Assembly (NCBI RefSeq): GCF_000411975.1
Contig: NZ_ASXG01000196.1
Span: 124,001-188,000, forward strand
Source of the DNA: Amycolatopsis orientalis DSM 43388
Lineage (GTDB): Bacteria > Actinomycetota > Actinomycetes > Mycobacteriales > Pseudonocardiaceae
Direction: 5' to 3'
DNA: 64,000 bases
Numbering within the stretch: position 1 is the first letter of the stretch; each line of letters begins with the position of its first letter. The notes under the pieces are model-generated. The model did no database searches. It saw nothing but the letters and a program-made list of their open reading frames with translations, and was not told the DNA's origin. Below, one piece after another: positions 17,215 to 26,081 of this stretch. Made by a program: the position numbers and the translations under genes.

Positions 17215-18759
17215 GTGGCCCCACCTCCCCGCCTGTCCCGCCGCACGGCGCTCCGGCTGGCCGGGCTGACGCTGCCGGCCCTCGCCCTGCCCGCCGCGCT
17301 CACCGCGTGCGGCACCGCGACGGGCAGCCCCGGCCGCGTGCTGCGCGTCGCCCAGACCGCCGACCCGAAGACCCTGGACCCGCAGAAACAGGGCGATCTG
17401 ACCTCGATGAACGTCCTGATCAACCTGTTCGACACGCTCACCACGCGCGGGCCGGACAACCAGCTCGCCCCCGGCCTCGCGCTGTCCTGGTCCTCGCTCG
17501 ACCGGCTGACCTGGCGGTTCCGGCTGCGGCCCGGCGTGCGCTTCCACAACGGGGAGCCCTGCGACGCGCACGCGGTCGCCTTCAGCGTGCAGCGGCTGCT
17601 GGACCCGGCGACGAAATCGCCGATCGTGGAGCTGCGCTACGTCAAGAAAGCGACGGTCGTCGACGAGCTGACCGTCGACCTGCACCTCAGCGAACCGGAC
17701 CCGATCCTGCCGGCGAAGGTCTCGCTGTTCGGCGGGGTCGTGGTGCCCCCGGGCTACCTCCGGCAGGTCGGCAACGCCGGCTTCGCGAAGCATCCGGTCG
17801 GCACCGGGCCGTTCACGTTCGTCGAGTTCCAGCGCGACCACCAGACGCGGATGCGCGCGAACCCCGCGTACTGGGGCGGGAAACCGGCGTTCGACGAGCT
17901 GGTGTTCCTGCCGATGCCGGACCCGTCGTCGGCGCTGGCGTCGCTGCAGAGCGACCAGGTCGACATCGTCGCGAACCTGACCCCGGACGCCGCCCTGCAG
18001 ATCCAGGGGTACCGCGGCGTCGAGATCCGGCACTACCCGGGCATCCGCACGTCGTACCTGTCGCTCGACACCACCGCGGGCCCGTTGCGCGACGTGCGCG
18101 TGCGCCGGGCGCTCAACCACGCCGTCGACGTGCCGCTGCTGATCAGAGCGGTGCTCGACGGTAAGGCCCGCGAGGTGCCGACGATGTTCCCGCGCGAAGC
18201 GTTCGGCTTCGACCCGTCGATCCGGCCGTACTCCCGCGACGTCGGCCTCGCGAAACGGCTCCTCGCCGAGGCCGGTTTCCCGAACGGCTTCGACACCACG
18301 CTCACCGCGCAGACCGCCGACGCCAACACCGCCGAGGCGATCTCCGGCCTGCTCGCCCGCGCCGGGGTGCGCGCCCGGGTGGAACTGGTCGACCCCGGCA
18401 CCTACAGCAGCCGGCTGACCTCGAACAACCGCGGCGCGCTCGGCCCGATCTACCTCGCCGCCAGCACCGGCTGGACGCTCGACGCGGAAAGCCTCGTGCA
18501 GTCCAACGTCCGCCACGACCGCAGGCAGAGCCGGTGGCGCAACCCCGAAGCCGACCGGCTCGTGGACGTCGAGGAGCAGTCGCTCGTGCCCGCCGACCGG
18601 CAGCGCGCGTTCACCGACCTCCAGCATCTTCTGAACCAGGAGGCGCCGTTCGTGTTCCTCTACCAGATCGACAGCATCTACGCGGTCAACACGCGACCGC
18701 GCTGGCAGCCGGGCGTTGTCGGCCTGCTCGCCATGGCCCGGGCGCAGGTGGCGTCGTGA
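17215..18759 (+). CDS. ABC transporter substrate-binding lipoprotein, family 5 (peptide/nickel/opine type)
   Basis: 514-residue extracellular binding protein. The N-terminus has a twin-arginine signal (RLSRRTALRLAG) ending in a lipobox (LTAC), so it is exported folded and lipid-anchored. TADPKTLDPQKQGD and the RPGVRFHNGEP block are SBP_bac_5 hallmarks. Start GTG at 17215 has AGGAAG six bases upstream; the ATG at 17188 lies before this and lacks a site. Leads the five-gene importer 17215-22196. Confidence 0.92.
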   Translation: MAPPPRLSRRTALRLAGLTLPALALPAALTACGTATGSPGRVLRVAQTADPKTLDPQKQGDLTSMNVLINLFDTLTTRGPDNQLAPGLALSWSSLDRLTWRFRLRPGVRFHNGEPCDAHAVAFSVQRLLDPATKSPIVELRYVKKATVVDELTVDLHLSEPDPILPAKVSLFGGVVVPPGYLRQVGNAGFAKHPVGTGPFTFVEFQRDHQTRMRANPAYWGGKPAFDELVFLPMPDPSSALASLQSDQVDIVANLTPDAALQIQGYRGVEIRHYPGIRTSYLSLDTTAGPLRDVRVRRALNHAVDVPLLIRAVLDGKAREVPTMFPREAFGFDPSIRPYSRDVGLAKRLLAEAGFPNGFDTTLTAQTADANTAEAISGLLARAGVRARVELVDPGTYSSRLTSNNRGALGPIYLAASTGWTLDAESLVQSNVRHDRRQSRWRNPEADRLVDVEEQSLVPADRQRAFTDLQHLLNQEAPFVFLYQIDSIYAVNTRPRWQPGVVGLLAMARAQVAS

Positions 18760-19727
18760 CCGCCCCGGCCGTCCCCGTCTCCCGTCCGGCCGCGGCCGGG
18801 ACCGGAGTGCTGCGCGCGGTGGCGACCAAGGTGGCGACCGCCGTCGTCGTGCTGTTTTTCGTGGCCACCGCGGCGTTTTTCCTCGTGCGGCTCTCCGGCG
18901 ACCCGGTGAAGCTGATCCTGCCGCCGGACGCGACCGCGCACCAGGAGGCGACCCTGCGGGCGAGCCTCGGCCTGGACCGGCCGCTGCTCGCGCAGTACCT
19001 CGACTACCTCGGCGGGCTGCCGCGCCTGCGGCTGGGCACGTCGCTGGTCTACGACCAGCCGGTCTCGGAGGTGCTGTTCTCCCGCGTGCCGGCGACGCTC
19101 GAACTCGCCGGGGCCGCGCTGCTGGTCGCGCTGGCGATCGCCGTTCCGGCGGGCACCTACGCGGCGACGCGGCGGGGCCGCGCGGGTGATTCCGGCGTGC
19201 TGACGGGCGTCCTGATCGGACAGTCGACGCCCGCGTTCTGGGTCGGCATCCTGCTGATCCTGGTGTTCGCCGTGCAGTGGCAGGTGCTGCCCGCGTCCGG
19301 GTACGGCGGGCTGGAGCACCTGATCCTGCCCGCGGTCACGCTCGCGGTGTACTCGGTCGCGGTGATCGCCCGGCTGCTGCGGTCGTCGCTGATCGACGTG
19401 CTCGGTTCGGACTTCATCCGCACCGCCCGGGCGAAAGGCCTCGGCACCGCCGGAGTCGTGCTCTCGCACGGCCTGCGCAACGCCGCGCTGCCGGTGGTCA
19501 CCGTGGTCGGGCTCGAGGTCGGCACCCTGCTCGGCGGCGCGATCCTCACCGAGCAGGTGTTCTCCTGGCCGGGGCTGGGCCGGTTGACCGTCGAGGCGAT
19601 CCAGAACCGCGATTTCCCGCTCGTGCAAGCGGCCGTGCTGTTCTTCGCGGCCACGTTCGTCGTCGTGAACCTGCTCGTCGACCTGTCCTACACGCTGCTC
19701 GATCCGAGGGTGCGGGTGACCTCATGA
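18756..19727 (+). CDS. ABC transporter permease, DppB type
   Basis: 323-residue membrane subunit of the family 5 importer. It has the N-terminal segment, a DPV-LIL periplasmic entry, six predicted membrane spans and the EAA-like loop DFIRTARAKGLGTAGVVLSHGLRNA (seen as RTARAKGLG and GLRNAALP). GTG start overlaps the upstream stop (GTGA). Confidence 0.93.
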   Translation: MTAPAVPVSRPAAAGTGVLRAVATKVATAVVVLFFVATAAFFLVRLSGDPVKLILPPDATAHQEATLRASLGLDRPLLAQYLDYLGGLPRLRLGTSLVYDQPVSEVLFSRVPATLELAGAALLVALAIAVPAGTYAATRRGRAGDSGVLTGVLIGQSTPAFWVGILLILVFAVQWQVLPASGYGGLEHLILPAVTLAVYSVAVIARLLRSSLIDVLGSDFIRTARAKGLGTAGVVLSHGLRNAALPVVTVVGLEVGTLLGGAILTEQVFSWPGLGRLTVEAIQNRDFPLVQAAVLFFAATFVVVNLLVDLSYTLLDPRVRVTS

Positions 19728-20608
19728 CCGCCGTGACCGTTGCCGTCCCGACCGCCCGGCCCAGCGTGGTGCGCGCGGTGCTGCGCAACAAGCTGGGAGT
19801 CGTCGCGATCACCGTCCTGGCGCTGATGGTGCTGGTCGCGGTCTTCGCGCCGCTGATCGCCCCGTACGACCCGGGCGCGCAAGACCTTCTGGTGCGGCTC
19901 CGTCCGCCGGCGTGGGCCCAGGGCGGCACCTCCGCGCATCTGCTCGGCACCGACCAGCTCGGCCGCGACATCCTGTCCCGGCTCTGCTACGGCGCCCGCG
20001 TATCGCTTCTGGTGGGCGCGTGCGCGGCGCTGCTGGCCGGGCTCGTCGGCGCGGCGATCGGGCTGGTCGCTGGGTATCTCGGCGGCTGGTTCGACCGGAT
20101 CCTGATGCGGATCGCCGACATCCAGCTCGCGTTCCCGTCGATTCTGCTCGCGCTCGCCGTCGTCGGATTCCTCGGCTCCGGGTTGTGGCACGTCGTGCTC
20201 GTGCTCGGCTTCACCGGCTGGGTGTCCTACGCCCGGGTCATCCGGTCCGAGGTGCTTTCCTTGCGCACCAGGGAGTTCGTCACCGAGGCGCGGGCGATCG
20301 GCGTGCGCGGCGGGACGATCATGCTCCGGCACCTGCTGCCGAACGTGCTGGCTCCGCTCGCCACGATCGGCACGCTGCACGTCGCGGCGGCGATCGTGGC
20401 CGAGGCGTCGCTGAGCTACCTCGGCCTCGGCGTGCCGAAGCAGACCGTGACCTGGGGCGGGATGCTCAGCGACGGGCAGCTGTACCTCGGCACGTCGTGG
20501 TGGGTCGCGGTGTTCCCCGGGCTGGCGCTGATGCTCACCGCGCTCTCGGTCAACCTGACCGGCGACGTCCTGCGCGACGTCGCGGACCCGAAGGCGTACC
20601 GCTCATGA
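19724..20608 (+). CDS. ABC transporter permease, DppC type
   Basis: 294-residue second permease. N-terminal segment then GTDQLGRDILSRLCYGARVSL, a DppC hallmark (split here as GTDQLGRD and SRLCYGARVS), and the loop FVTEARAIGVRG with LLPNVLAPL. ATG overlaps the dppB-type stop. Confidence 0.93.
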   Translation: MTAVTVAVPTARPSVVRAVLRNKLGVVAITVLALMVLVAVFAPLIAPYDPGAQDLLVRLRPPAWAQGGTSAHLLGTDQLGRDILSRLCYGARVSLLVGACAALLAGLVGAAIGLVAGYLGGWFDRILMRIADIQLAFPSILLALAVVGFLGSGLWHVVLVLGFTGWVSYARVIRSEVLSLRTREFVTEARAIGVRGGTIMLRHLLPNVLAPLATIGTLHVAAAIVAEASLSYLGLGVPKQTVTWGGMLSDGQLYLGTSWWVAVFPGLALMLTALSVNLTGDVLRDVADPKAYRS

Positions 20609-21402
20609 GCGCTCTGCTGGAGATCGAGGACCTGCGGATCGAATTCCGCCTCGCGACCGGGACCGTGGCGGCCGTCGACGGCGTGAGTTTCGCCGTGGAG
20701 GCCGGGGAAATCCTCGCGGTGGTGGGGGAATCGGGAAGCGGCAAGACCGCGACGGCGCTGTCGGTGCTGCGGCTCAACCCGGAACCGCCGTGCGTGTACG
20801 CCGGGGGAGAGGTGCGCCTCGACGGACGGGACGTGCTTCGCCTGCCGGAAAAGGAACTCCGGCGGATCCGCGGCAACGACGTGGCGATGGTGTTCCAGGA
20901 CCCGATGACCAGCCTGAACCCGGTCAAGCGGGTCGGCGCGCAGGTGGCCGAGGTGCTGCGCCGGCATCAGGGCGCGACGCGGGCGCGAGCGCGCGCGGCG
21001 GCGGTGGAAGCGTTGCGGGAGGCCGGGATTCCCGACCCCGAGCGACGCGCCGGCCAGTACCCGCACCAGCTGTCGGGCGGGCTCCGGCAGCGCGTGATGA
21101 TCGCGATGGCGCTCGTCGGACGGCCGCGGGTGCTGATCGCGGACGAACCGACGACGGCGCTGGACGTGACCGTCCAGGCGCGGGTTCTCGACCTGCTGGT
21201 GGACCTGCGGCGCAAGCACGGCATGGCGATCGTGCTCATCACGCACGATCTCGGCGTCGTCGCTGAGGTCGCCGACCGGGTCGTGGTGCTGCGGTCGGGA
21301 CAGGTGGTGGAAACCGGCGACGTGGTCCCGGTTTTCGAGCAGCCGCGGGAGGACTACACGCGCGACTTGCTGCGCGCGACGCCGAAACTGGAGCGGGCAT
21401 GA
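20605..21402 (+). CDS. ABC transporter ATP-binding protein, DppD type
   Basis: 265-residue ATPase. Walker A GESGSGKT near residue 41, signature LSGGLRQR, Walker B VLIADEPTTALD and switch ITHD are intact. It ends soon after the ATPase core and lacks the long cysteine-containing C-terminal extension (oligopeptide/dipeptide C-terminal domain is short). ATG overlaps the previous stop. Confidence 0.93.
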   Translation: MSALLEIEDLRIEFRLATGTVAAVDGVSFAVEAGEILAVVGESGSGKTATALSVLRLNPEPPCVYAGGEVRLDGRDVLRLPEKELRRIRGNDVAMVFQDPMTSLNPVKRVGAQVAEVLRRHQGATRARARAAAVEALREAGIPDPERRAGQYPHQLSGGLRQRVMIAMALVGRPRVLIADEPTTALDVTVQARVLDLLVDLRRKHGMAIVLITHDLGVVAEVADRVVVLRSGQVVETGDVVPVFEQPREDYTRDLLRATPKLERA

Positions 21403-22196
21403 CGAATCTCGTGGAGATGCGCGGGCTGCGCAAGCACTACGGCGCGCTGGCCGCGGTGGACGGCGTCGACCTCGACATGCGTGCCGGGGAAACCCTTGCC
21501 GTGGTGGGGGAATCGGGCTCCGGGAAGACGACGCTGACCCGGCTGCTGCTGCGGCTGGAGGAACCGAGCGCCGGTTCGGTGCGCTTCGCCGGCGCGGACC
21601 TGTTCGCGATGCCCGCCGCGCGGCTGCGGAAGGTGCGCCGGGAGATGCAGGTGGTGCTGCAGGATCCCTACTCCAGCATGAATCCGCGGTGGCGGATCAC
21701 CGACGTGGTGGCCGAACCGCTGGTGACGCACGAACGCGGGATGCGCGGCCGGCGCGGCCGGGCGAAGCTGCGGGAGCGCGTCGGCGAACTGCTCGCCGCG
21801 GTCGGGCTTTCGCCGCAGATGCAGGACCGCTATCCGCACGAGTTCTCCGGCGGGCAGCGTCAGCGGATCTCGGTCGCGCGGGCGCTGGCGGTGCGGCCGC
21901 GGCTGGTGGTGCTGGACGAGCCGACGAGCGCGCTGGACGTCTCGGTGCAGGCGCAGGTTCTCGAACTGCTCGCGGACCTGCAGAGCCGGTTCGGGCTGAC
22001 GTATCTGTTCGTGTCGCACAACCTGGCCGTGGTGCAGCAGATCGCGGACCGGGTGGCGGTGATGCGCGCCGGGCAGGTGGTCGAGCTGGCTCCGGCGGAC
22101 CGGTTGTTCCGAGCACCGGAGCACGAGTACACGCGGACCCTGCTGGACGCGGTGCCGAACCCGGACCCGCGAGCCCGCCGGCGGGTGGCTTCGTGA
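21399..22196 (+). CDS. ABC transporter ATP-binding protein, DppF type
   Basis: 265-residue second ATPase of the importer, with GESGSGKTT, FSGGQRQR, LVVLDEPTSALD and VSHNLAVV. SSMNPRWRI is typical of DppF. It ends two bases before the converging ROK gene. Five coupled genes make a complete importer for a peptide, opine or amide; the neighbouring amidase, serine hydrolase and creatininase-family enzyme suggest an amide-bonded substrate (inference). Confidence 0.93.
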   Translation: MTNLVEMRGLRKHYGALAAVDGVDLDMRAGETLAVVGESGSGKTTLTRLLLRLEEPSAGSVRFAGADLFAMPAARLRKVRREMQVVLQDPYSSMNPRWRITDVVAEPLVTHERGMRGRRGRAKLRERVGELLAAVGLSPQMQDRYPHEFSGGQRQRISVARALAVRPRLVVLDEPTSALDVSVQAQVLELLADLQSRFGLTYLFVSHNLAVVQQIADRVAVMRAGQVVELAPADRLFRAPEHEYTRTLLDAVPNPDPRARRRVAS

Positions 22197-22198
22197 AC

Positions 22199-23128
22199 TC
22201 AGAGCTTCGACAGGACCAGACCGGCACCGCCGAGCAGGGCGACGTCGTCGGCCGGGCTCTCGTTGACGACCACTCGCGGCGGTTCGGCGCCGGTGGCCCA
22301 CGACGAGTCCTCGCGCAGCCGCTGCTCGATGCGGGCGCGGAAAGGGTCGCCGCCCTCGGCCGCTTCGCCGTGCAGGACGAACAGACCCGGGGCGAAAAGC
22401 TGCTGGATGTTCACCAGTCCGAGCGCGATGTTGCCCGCGTACTCGTCCAGGAGCGGGTCGCCGGCGAGTTCGCGCACGCTCTGGGCGGCGAGGCCCCGCC
22501 GGTGAGCTTCGCCGCGCAGCCACGGCGTCGTCGCGACGGTTTTCCAGCAGCCGCGCGCCCCGCAGGTGCATTCGAGGCCGCTCGCGGCGACGGTCATGTG
22601 CGCGCCGCTGCGGCCGCCGGGCGGGGCGAGGACCTCGCCGTCGAACAGCAGGCCGACGCCGAGCACTTCGCCGGTCGAGACCGACGCGAACGTGCTGCGG
22701 CCCTGGCCCGGGCCGAACCAGCGATCGCCGAGAACCTGCAGGCGGGCGCGGTGCTCGACGTGGACCGGGACGCCGGTCAGGCCGCCGAGCACCTCGGCGA
22801 TCGGGTAGCCGTGCAGCGCCGGCACCTCGTGCACCTCGATGATCGTCCCCGCCGCGGCGTCGACCAGTCCGGCGGAGGCGACGCCGATCGCGGCTGGCGC
22901 GGTGGGGAATCGAGCCACTTCGGCGAGCGCGGCCGCGATGCCCGCCGGGGCGGCGGTGCGCGCGTAGGTCGCTTCGGCCCGCCACCGCACCGCGCCGGCC
23001 AGATCCAGCAGCGCGGCGCGGATGCGGCCGGGGAGCAGTTCGACGGCGCCGAGCACCGGCCCGGCCGCGGACGGCGCCGCGACCGGCGCGGGAACCAGCC
23101 GCAGGGCCGGGCGTTCGCCGGAATTCAT
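22199..23128 (-). CDS. ROK-family protein lacking kinase residues (probable pseudokinase/sugar sensor)
   Basis: 309-residue ROK protein. The zinc motif C187-T-C189-G-A-R-G-C194 and the GAHMTV histidine (His177) are preserved. The N-terminal ATP loop, normally D-x-G-G-T-K, reads GAVELLPGRIR (27-37), and the catalytic Asp in the usual N-D-A-N motif is replaced by E125-H126-R127-A128. There is no N-terminal DNA-binding helix-turn-helix. So it folds like a sugar kinase but should not phosphorylate. It starts 41 bases from the divergent creatininase gene. Confidence 0.8.
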   Translation of the reverse strand: MNSGERPALRLVPAPVAAPSAAGPVLGAVELLPGRIRAALLDLAGAVRWRAEATYARTAAPAGIAAALAEVARFPTAPAAIGVASAGLVDAAAGTIIEVHEVPALHGYPIAEVLGGLTGVPVHVEHRARLQVLGDRWFGPGQGRSTFASVSTGEVLGVGLLFDGEVLAPPGGRSGAHMTVAASGLECTCGARGCWKTVATTPWLRGEAHRRGLAAQSVRELAGDPLLDEYAGNIALGLVNIQQLFAPGLFVLHGEAAEGGDPFRARIEQRLREDSSWATGAEPPRVVVNESPADDVALLGGAGLVLSKL

Positions 23129-23169
23129 GCGGTCACGATGCCACGCGCCGCGCCGGGAAGGGAGGCCAC

Positions 23170-23922
23170 ATGTCCGAACTGACGCGAATGACCTGGCGGG
23201 AGGCGCGCGCCGCCGGGCGGTCCGCGATCGCGTTGCTGCCGATCGGCTCGCAGGAACAGCACGCCGGGCACCTGCCGATGGGCACCGACACGATGCTCGC
23301 CGAAGCGGTCGCCGACGCCGCGCTGGCCCGGCTCGGCGGCGACCCGGAGGTGGTGCGGCTGCCCGCGCTGCCGTTCGGCCACAGCCCGCACCACCTGTTC
23401 GCGGCCGCGGTGTCGCTGCGCGCGTCGACGCTGCAGGCGGTGCTGGACGACGTGCTCGACTCGCTCGCCACCAGCGGATACCGGCGCGTGCTGATCGTCA
23501 ACGGCCACGGCGGCAACGACGAGATCATGCGGCTGGCGGTCAAGCAGTACGCGCTGCGCGCGGACGTCGCGCTCGCCGCGTGCTCGTACTTTTCGGTCGG
23601 CGACGGCCAGGTGCCGGGCCACGCGGGGATGTTCGAGACCTCGCTGATGCTCGCGGCGCACCCGGACCTGGTGCGCGCGCCGGAGCCGAGGCCGGTCGTG
23701 GACCCGCCGCCGCTGTTCTACGACTCGCCGTATCCCGGGCTGACCGTCGAGCGGCACGGCGAATGGGCCCGCGCCGGCGGGACCACCGACGACGCCGCCG
23801 CGGCCACCGCCGCGCACGGCGCGGAACTGCTCGCCGGGCGCAGCGCCGCGCTCGCCGAGGCGATCCGGGCGTTCGACCGCAGCACCCGCGACAGCCACGC
23901 ATCCACCGAAGGGGCGCAATGA
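23170..23922 (+). CDS. Creatininase-family amidohydrolase
   Basis: 250-residue metal-dependent amidohydrolase. LPIGSQEQHAGHLPMGTD (metal ligands Glu, His, Asp) near residue 22, VNGHGGND near 112 and GHAGMFETS near 150 are the family signatures. Members open creatinine, N-formyl compounds and mycofactocin precursors. The second residue after EQH is Ala in place of the common Gly. Overlaps the enolase-superfamily gene by four bases, so they probably act in sequence. Confidence 0.88.
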   Translation: MSELTRMTWREARAAGRSAIALLPIGSQEQHAGHLPMGTDTMLAEAVADAALARLGGDPEVVRLPALPFGHSPHHLFAAAVSLRASTLQAVLDDVLDSLATSGYRRVLIVNGHGGNDEIMRLAVKQYALRADVALAACSYFSVGDGQVPGHAGMFETSLMLAAHPDLVRAPEPRPVVDPPPLFYDSPYPGLTVERHGEWARAGGTTDDAAAATAAHGAELLAGRSAALAEAIRAFDRSTRDSHASTEGAQ

Positions 23923-25046
23923 AGATCACCGACGTCGACGTGCGGGTCGTCAACCTGCCGCTGACCAACCCGTTCACCAGCTCGTTCGAGACGAAGACCG
24001 GCGAGACCCGCACCGTGGTGCGGCTGCGCACCGACACCGGCGCCGAGGGCTGGGGCGAGACGATGTGGGGCCGCCCGGTCGCCGAGCTGACGCGGAAACT
24101 GGGCGCGGAGATGATCGGGACCAGCCCGTTCGCGCTCGAAGCCTTCCACCGCCGGCACCACATGGTCCCGTTCTTCCACGGCTACCTCGGCTATGCCGCA
24201 CTCGCCGCGCTGGACGTGGCCTGCTGGGACCTCATCGGCCGCGCGACCGGCCAGTCGGTGACCGACCTTCTCGGCGGCCCGGTGCGCACCGAGGTGCCCA
24301 TCACCGCGCTGATCACCCGCGCCGACGCACCCGGCGCGAAAGGCGCGGAACTGGCGCAGGGCCTGGCCGAGCACACGGCGAAAGTGGTGGCCGAAGGCGG
24401 TTTCCCGGCGGTGAAGCTGAAAGGCACCCGAGACGTGCGCGGGGACGTCGAGATCCTGCGTGCCCTGCGCAGCGCACTCCCGGACGTCGAGCTTCGCGTC
24501 GACCCCAACGCCGCGTGGTCAGTACCCGACTCGATCCGCGCCGGGCTCGCACTGGAGGAACTGGACCTGGAATACCTCGAAGACCCGTGCGTCGGCATCG
24601 AAGGAATGAGCCAGGTCCGCGCGAAGGTGCGGATTCCGTTGTGCACCAACATGTGCGTAGTCCGCTTCGAAGAGTTCGCCCCGGCGGTTCGCCTCGGCGC
24701 GGTGGACGTGATCCACGGCGACGTCTACAAATGGGGCGGCATCGCGGCCACCAAAGCGCTCGCCGCGCACTGCGAAACGTTCGGCCTGGGCATGAACCTC
24801 CACAGCGGCGGCGAACTCGGCATCGCGACCGCCGCACACCTGGCGGTAGTCGCGAGCACTCCGGTGCTTTCCCGCGCGATCGACAGCATGTACTACCTGC
24901 ACGCGGACGACATCGTGGCCCCGCTGCACCTGTCGAACGGCCGGCTGAGGGTCCCGTCCGGGCCGGGGCTGGGGGTGGAGGTGGACGAGGAGAAACTGGC
25001 CTTCTACGCGGGGAAGAACGAGAGGGAAGGGGACTTGACTGGCTGA
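23919..25046 (+). CDS. Mandelate racemase/muconate lactonizing enzyme family protein
   Basis: 375-residue enolase-superfamily member. A capping N-domain is followed by the barrel with KxK (VKLKG), metal ligands in RVDPNAAW and YLEDP, then a VIHGDVYKWGG segment. LHSGGELGIATAAHL late in the barrel supplies a histidine as in the glucarate dehydratase/mandelate racemase groups, so dehydration of an acid sugar or racemisation is more likely than cycloisomerisation. Substrate cannot be read. Fused translationally to the creatininase gene. Confidence 0.85.
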   Translation: MKITDVDVRVVNLPLTNPFTSSFETKTGETRTVVRLRTDTGAEGWGETMWGRPVAELTRKLGAEMIGTSPFALEAFHRRHHMVPFFHGYLGYAALAALDVACWDLIGRATGQSVTDLLGGPVRTEVPITALITRADAPGAKGAELAQGLAEHTAKVVAEGGFPAVKLKGTRDVRGDVEILRALRSALPDVELRVDPNAAWSVPDSIRAGLALEELDLEYLEDPCVGIEGMSQVRAKVRIPLCTNMCVVRFEEFAPAVRLGAVDVIHGDVYKWGGIAATKALAAHCETFGLGMNLHSGGELGIATAAHLAVVASTPVLSRAIDSMYYLHADDIVAPLHLSNGRLRVPSGPGLGVEVDEEKLAFYAGKNEREGDLTG

Positions 25047-25053
25047 GCGGCGC

Positions 25054-25076
25054 CGGGACCCGGTGTCGCGGTCCCG
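25054..25076 (+). terminator. Possible terminator hairpin after the 23.2-25.0 kb operon
   Basis: Perfect 7-base stem CGGGACC/GGTCCCG with a nine-base loop, eight bases after the stop codon at 25046. No T run follows, as is common in high-GC actinomycetes. Confidence 0.4.
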
Positions 25077-25409
25077 CTCGAGCTGCCGTGACCGCGCGGC
25101 TATGGAGTTCTTTGCGGGGGAGGCCGACGAAGGTGCGCTGCGCTACTTCGCCTGCAACGCTTTTGATGTGGTGCTGGATGGTGGTGCGTCTGTCAGCCAC
25201 TTCGGGCAGGCTGGTCGCCGACGAAAACAGCCGTCGATCTGACGGCCTCTCGGCGGGCGAACAATTTGCCTGTCCAAGACTGATCCACAGCAGCCACACG
25301 ACTGCACCTGGCCACGTGAACGACGTAGTTTCCCGCAGAAGTCAGTCCGTCGCTTTGGCTGTGGCTTACCGTCGGCGGAAAGGGACTCCACGGCCGCAGC
25401 GTGCATTGG
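25077..25409. other. Non-coding or decayed stretch, left part
   Basis: No gene I can support. Short frames exist on both strands but lack ribosome sites and family signatures. The last 105 bases (from 25305) are the downstream flank of the immunity gene and are repeated at 54002-54109, so they are part of the duplicated unit rather than random spacer. Confidence 0.5.
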
Positions 25410-25741
25410 TCATCCGAGTGTCCCGAGCCGCTGCAGGCTCGCCAGCGCGTCGGCAGCGCGCTGGCGCAAGGCTTCGGCCCGGTCTCGGCGCTCGGCCGGT
25501 GAAGCTTCCGGTGACACGAAGTACTCGTCGACTTCGGAAAACAGCTTGTCAAGGACGGCGAAGACGTCGTCGGGGTGCGGAGTTTCGTCCTTCTTCATCA
25601 GGTCGAGATATTGCTGCTCGAACTGGGCAGCGTCGATGGTGCGGTCGGCAAACCGCCGGATCAGCGTGGCGTAGTCGGCTGCGTCGCGGTTGTTCACTTC
25701 GGAAGCGCTCATTTTCACCCTCCACCCAAGGGATCCTCGTT
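25305..25741 (-). repeat. Direct repeat, left copy (immunity gene plus flanks)
   Basis: 437 bases that match 54002-54439 in the same orientation, with near-identical blocks such as ACTCCACGGCCG and ATCCGAGTG in the flank, the whole immunity gene, and CACCCTCCACCCA with CTCGTT upstream of it. By eye about four bases in five agree, so this is an old duplication rather than a recent one. Confidence 0.8.
25410..25712 (-). CDS. Colicin D-type immunity protein (orphan copy)
   Basis: 100-residue acidic helical protein of the bacterial self-protective colicin-like immunity family, which binds and blocks colicin D-type tRNases. By my count about 78 of 100 residues are identical to the copy at 54110-54412, with no gaps; EQQYLDLMK and HPDDVFAVLD are shared. 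The ATG at 25712 has GGAGG four to five bases upstream. No intact toxin gene lies upstream; the frame before the start reads through a remnant of one. It may protect against kin toxins or be a decaying relic. Confidence 0.75.
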   Translation of the reverse strand: MSASEVNNRDAADYATLIRRFADRTIDAAQFEQQYLDLMKKDETPHPDDVFAVLDKLFSEVDEYFVSPEASPAERRDRAEALRQRAADALASLQRLGTLG

Positions 25742-25803
25742 GGCCGACGCCCACTTGATCGAGCTGGCGGGCTGAACCGTGGACCTGTCTGCCGTTGACG
25801 ACG
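25713..25803 (-). pseudogene. Probable 3' remnant of a colicin D-like toxin gene
   Basis: Upstream of the immunity start the same frame reads VNGRQVHGSARQLDQ and then QRGSLG, which lines up with GTYWTGGKLNVQQL and ERGSLG at the end of the intact toxin at 54414. One extra base in CCTTGGG (CTGGG in the intact copy) removes the toxin stop and fuses the frame to the immunity gene. The rest of the toxin is unrecognisable. Moderate confidence because the match is short. Confidence 0.45.
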
Positions 25804-26081
25804 GCCAGGACCTGCGCGCCGACCAGTCGCTTCTGTGCGGAACTGCACGATGCCGCATTACCTGATCTGCTTGCCCCGGAATTCGGCCCCTTCGAGTCCC
25901 GGGTCCGCACGATGTGATTCGATGTTCTGTTCGCGGCTCTTTCTTCCGGCTTTGGCTTCGTCGCGGCGGTTCAGGACCTTCCCCTCACGTTGTATTGCGC
26001 TCGATCAAAACGGGGCACGGTCTCCCGAACGCGGTGCGCCCGGCGGCATCGACGTACCACGTGTGCGTCGCCCCGTCGCGT
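25804..26081. other. Intergenic stretch between two immunity-type genes
   Basis: No supported gene. Base composition is lower in GC than the flanks in places, for example around 25910-26000, which fits recently acquired or decayed DNA. Confidence 0.4.

Noticed and set aside
25143..25406. Minus-strand 87-residue frame before the immunity repeat
   Set aside because: Includes the duplicated non-coding flank; not conserved as protein in the second copy.
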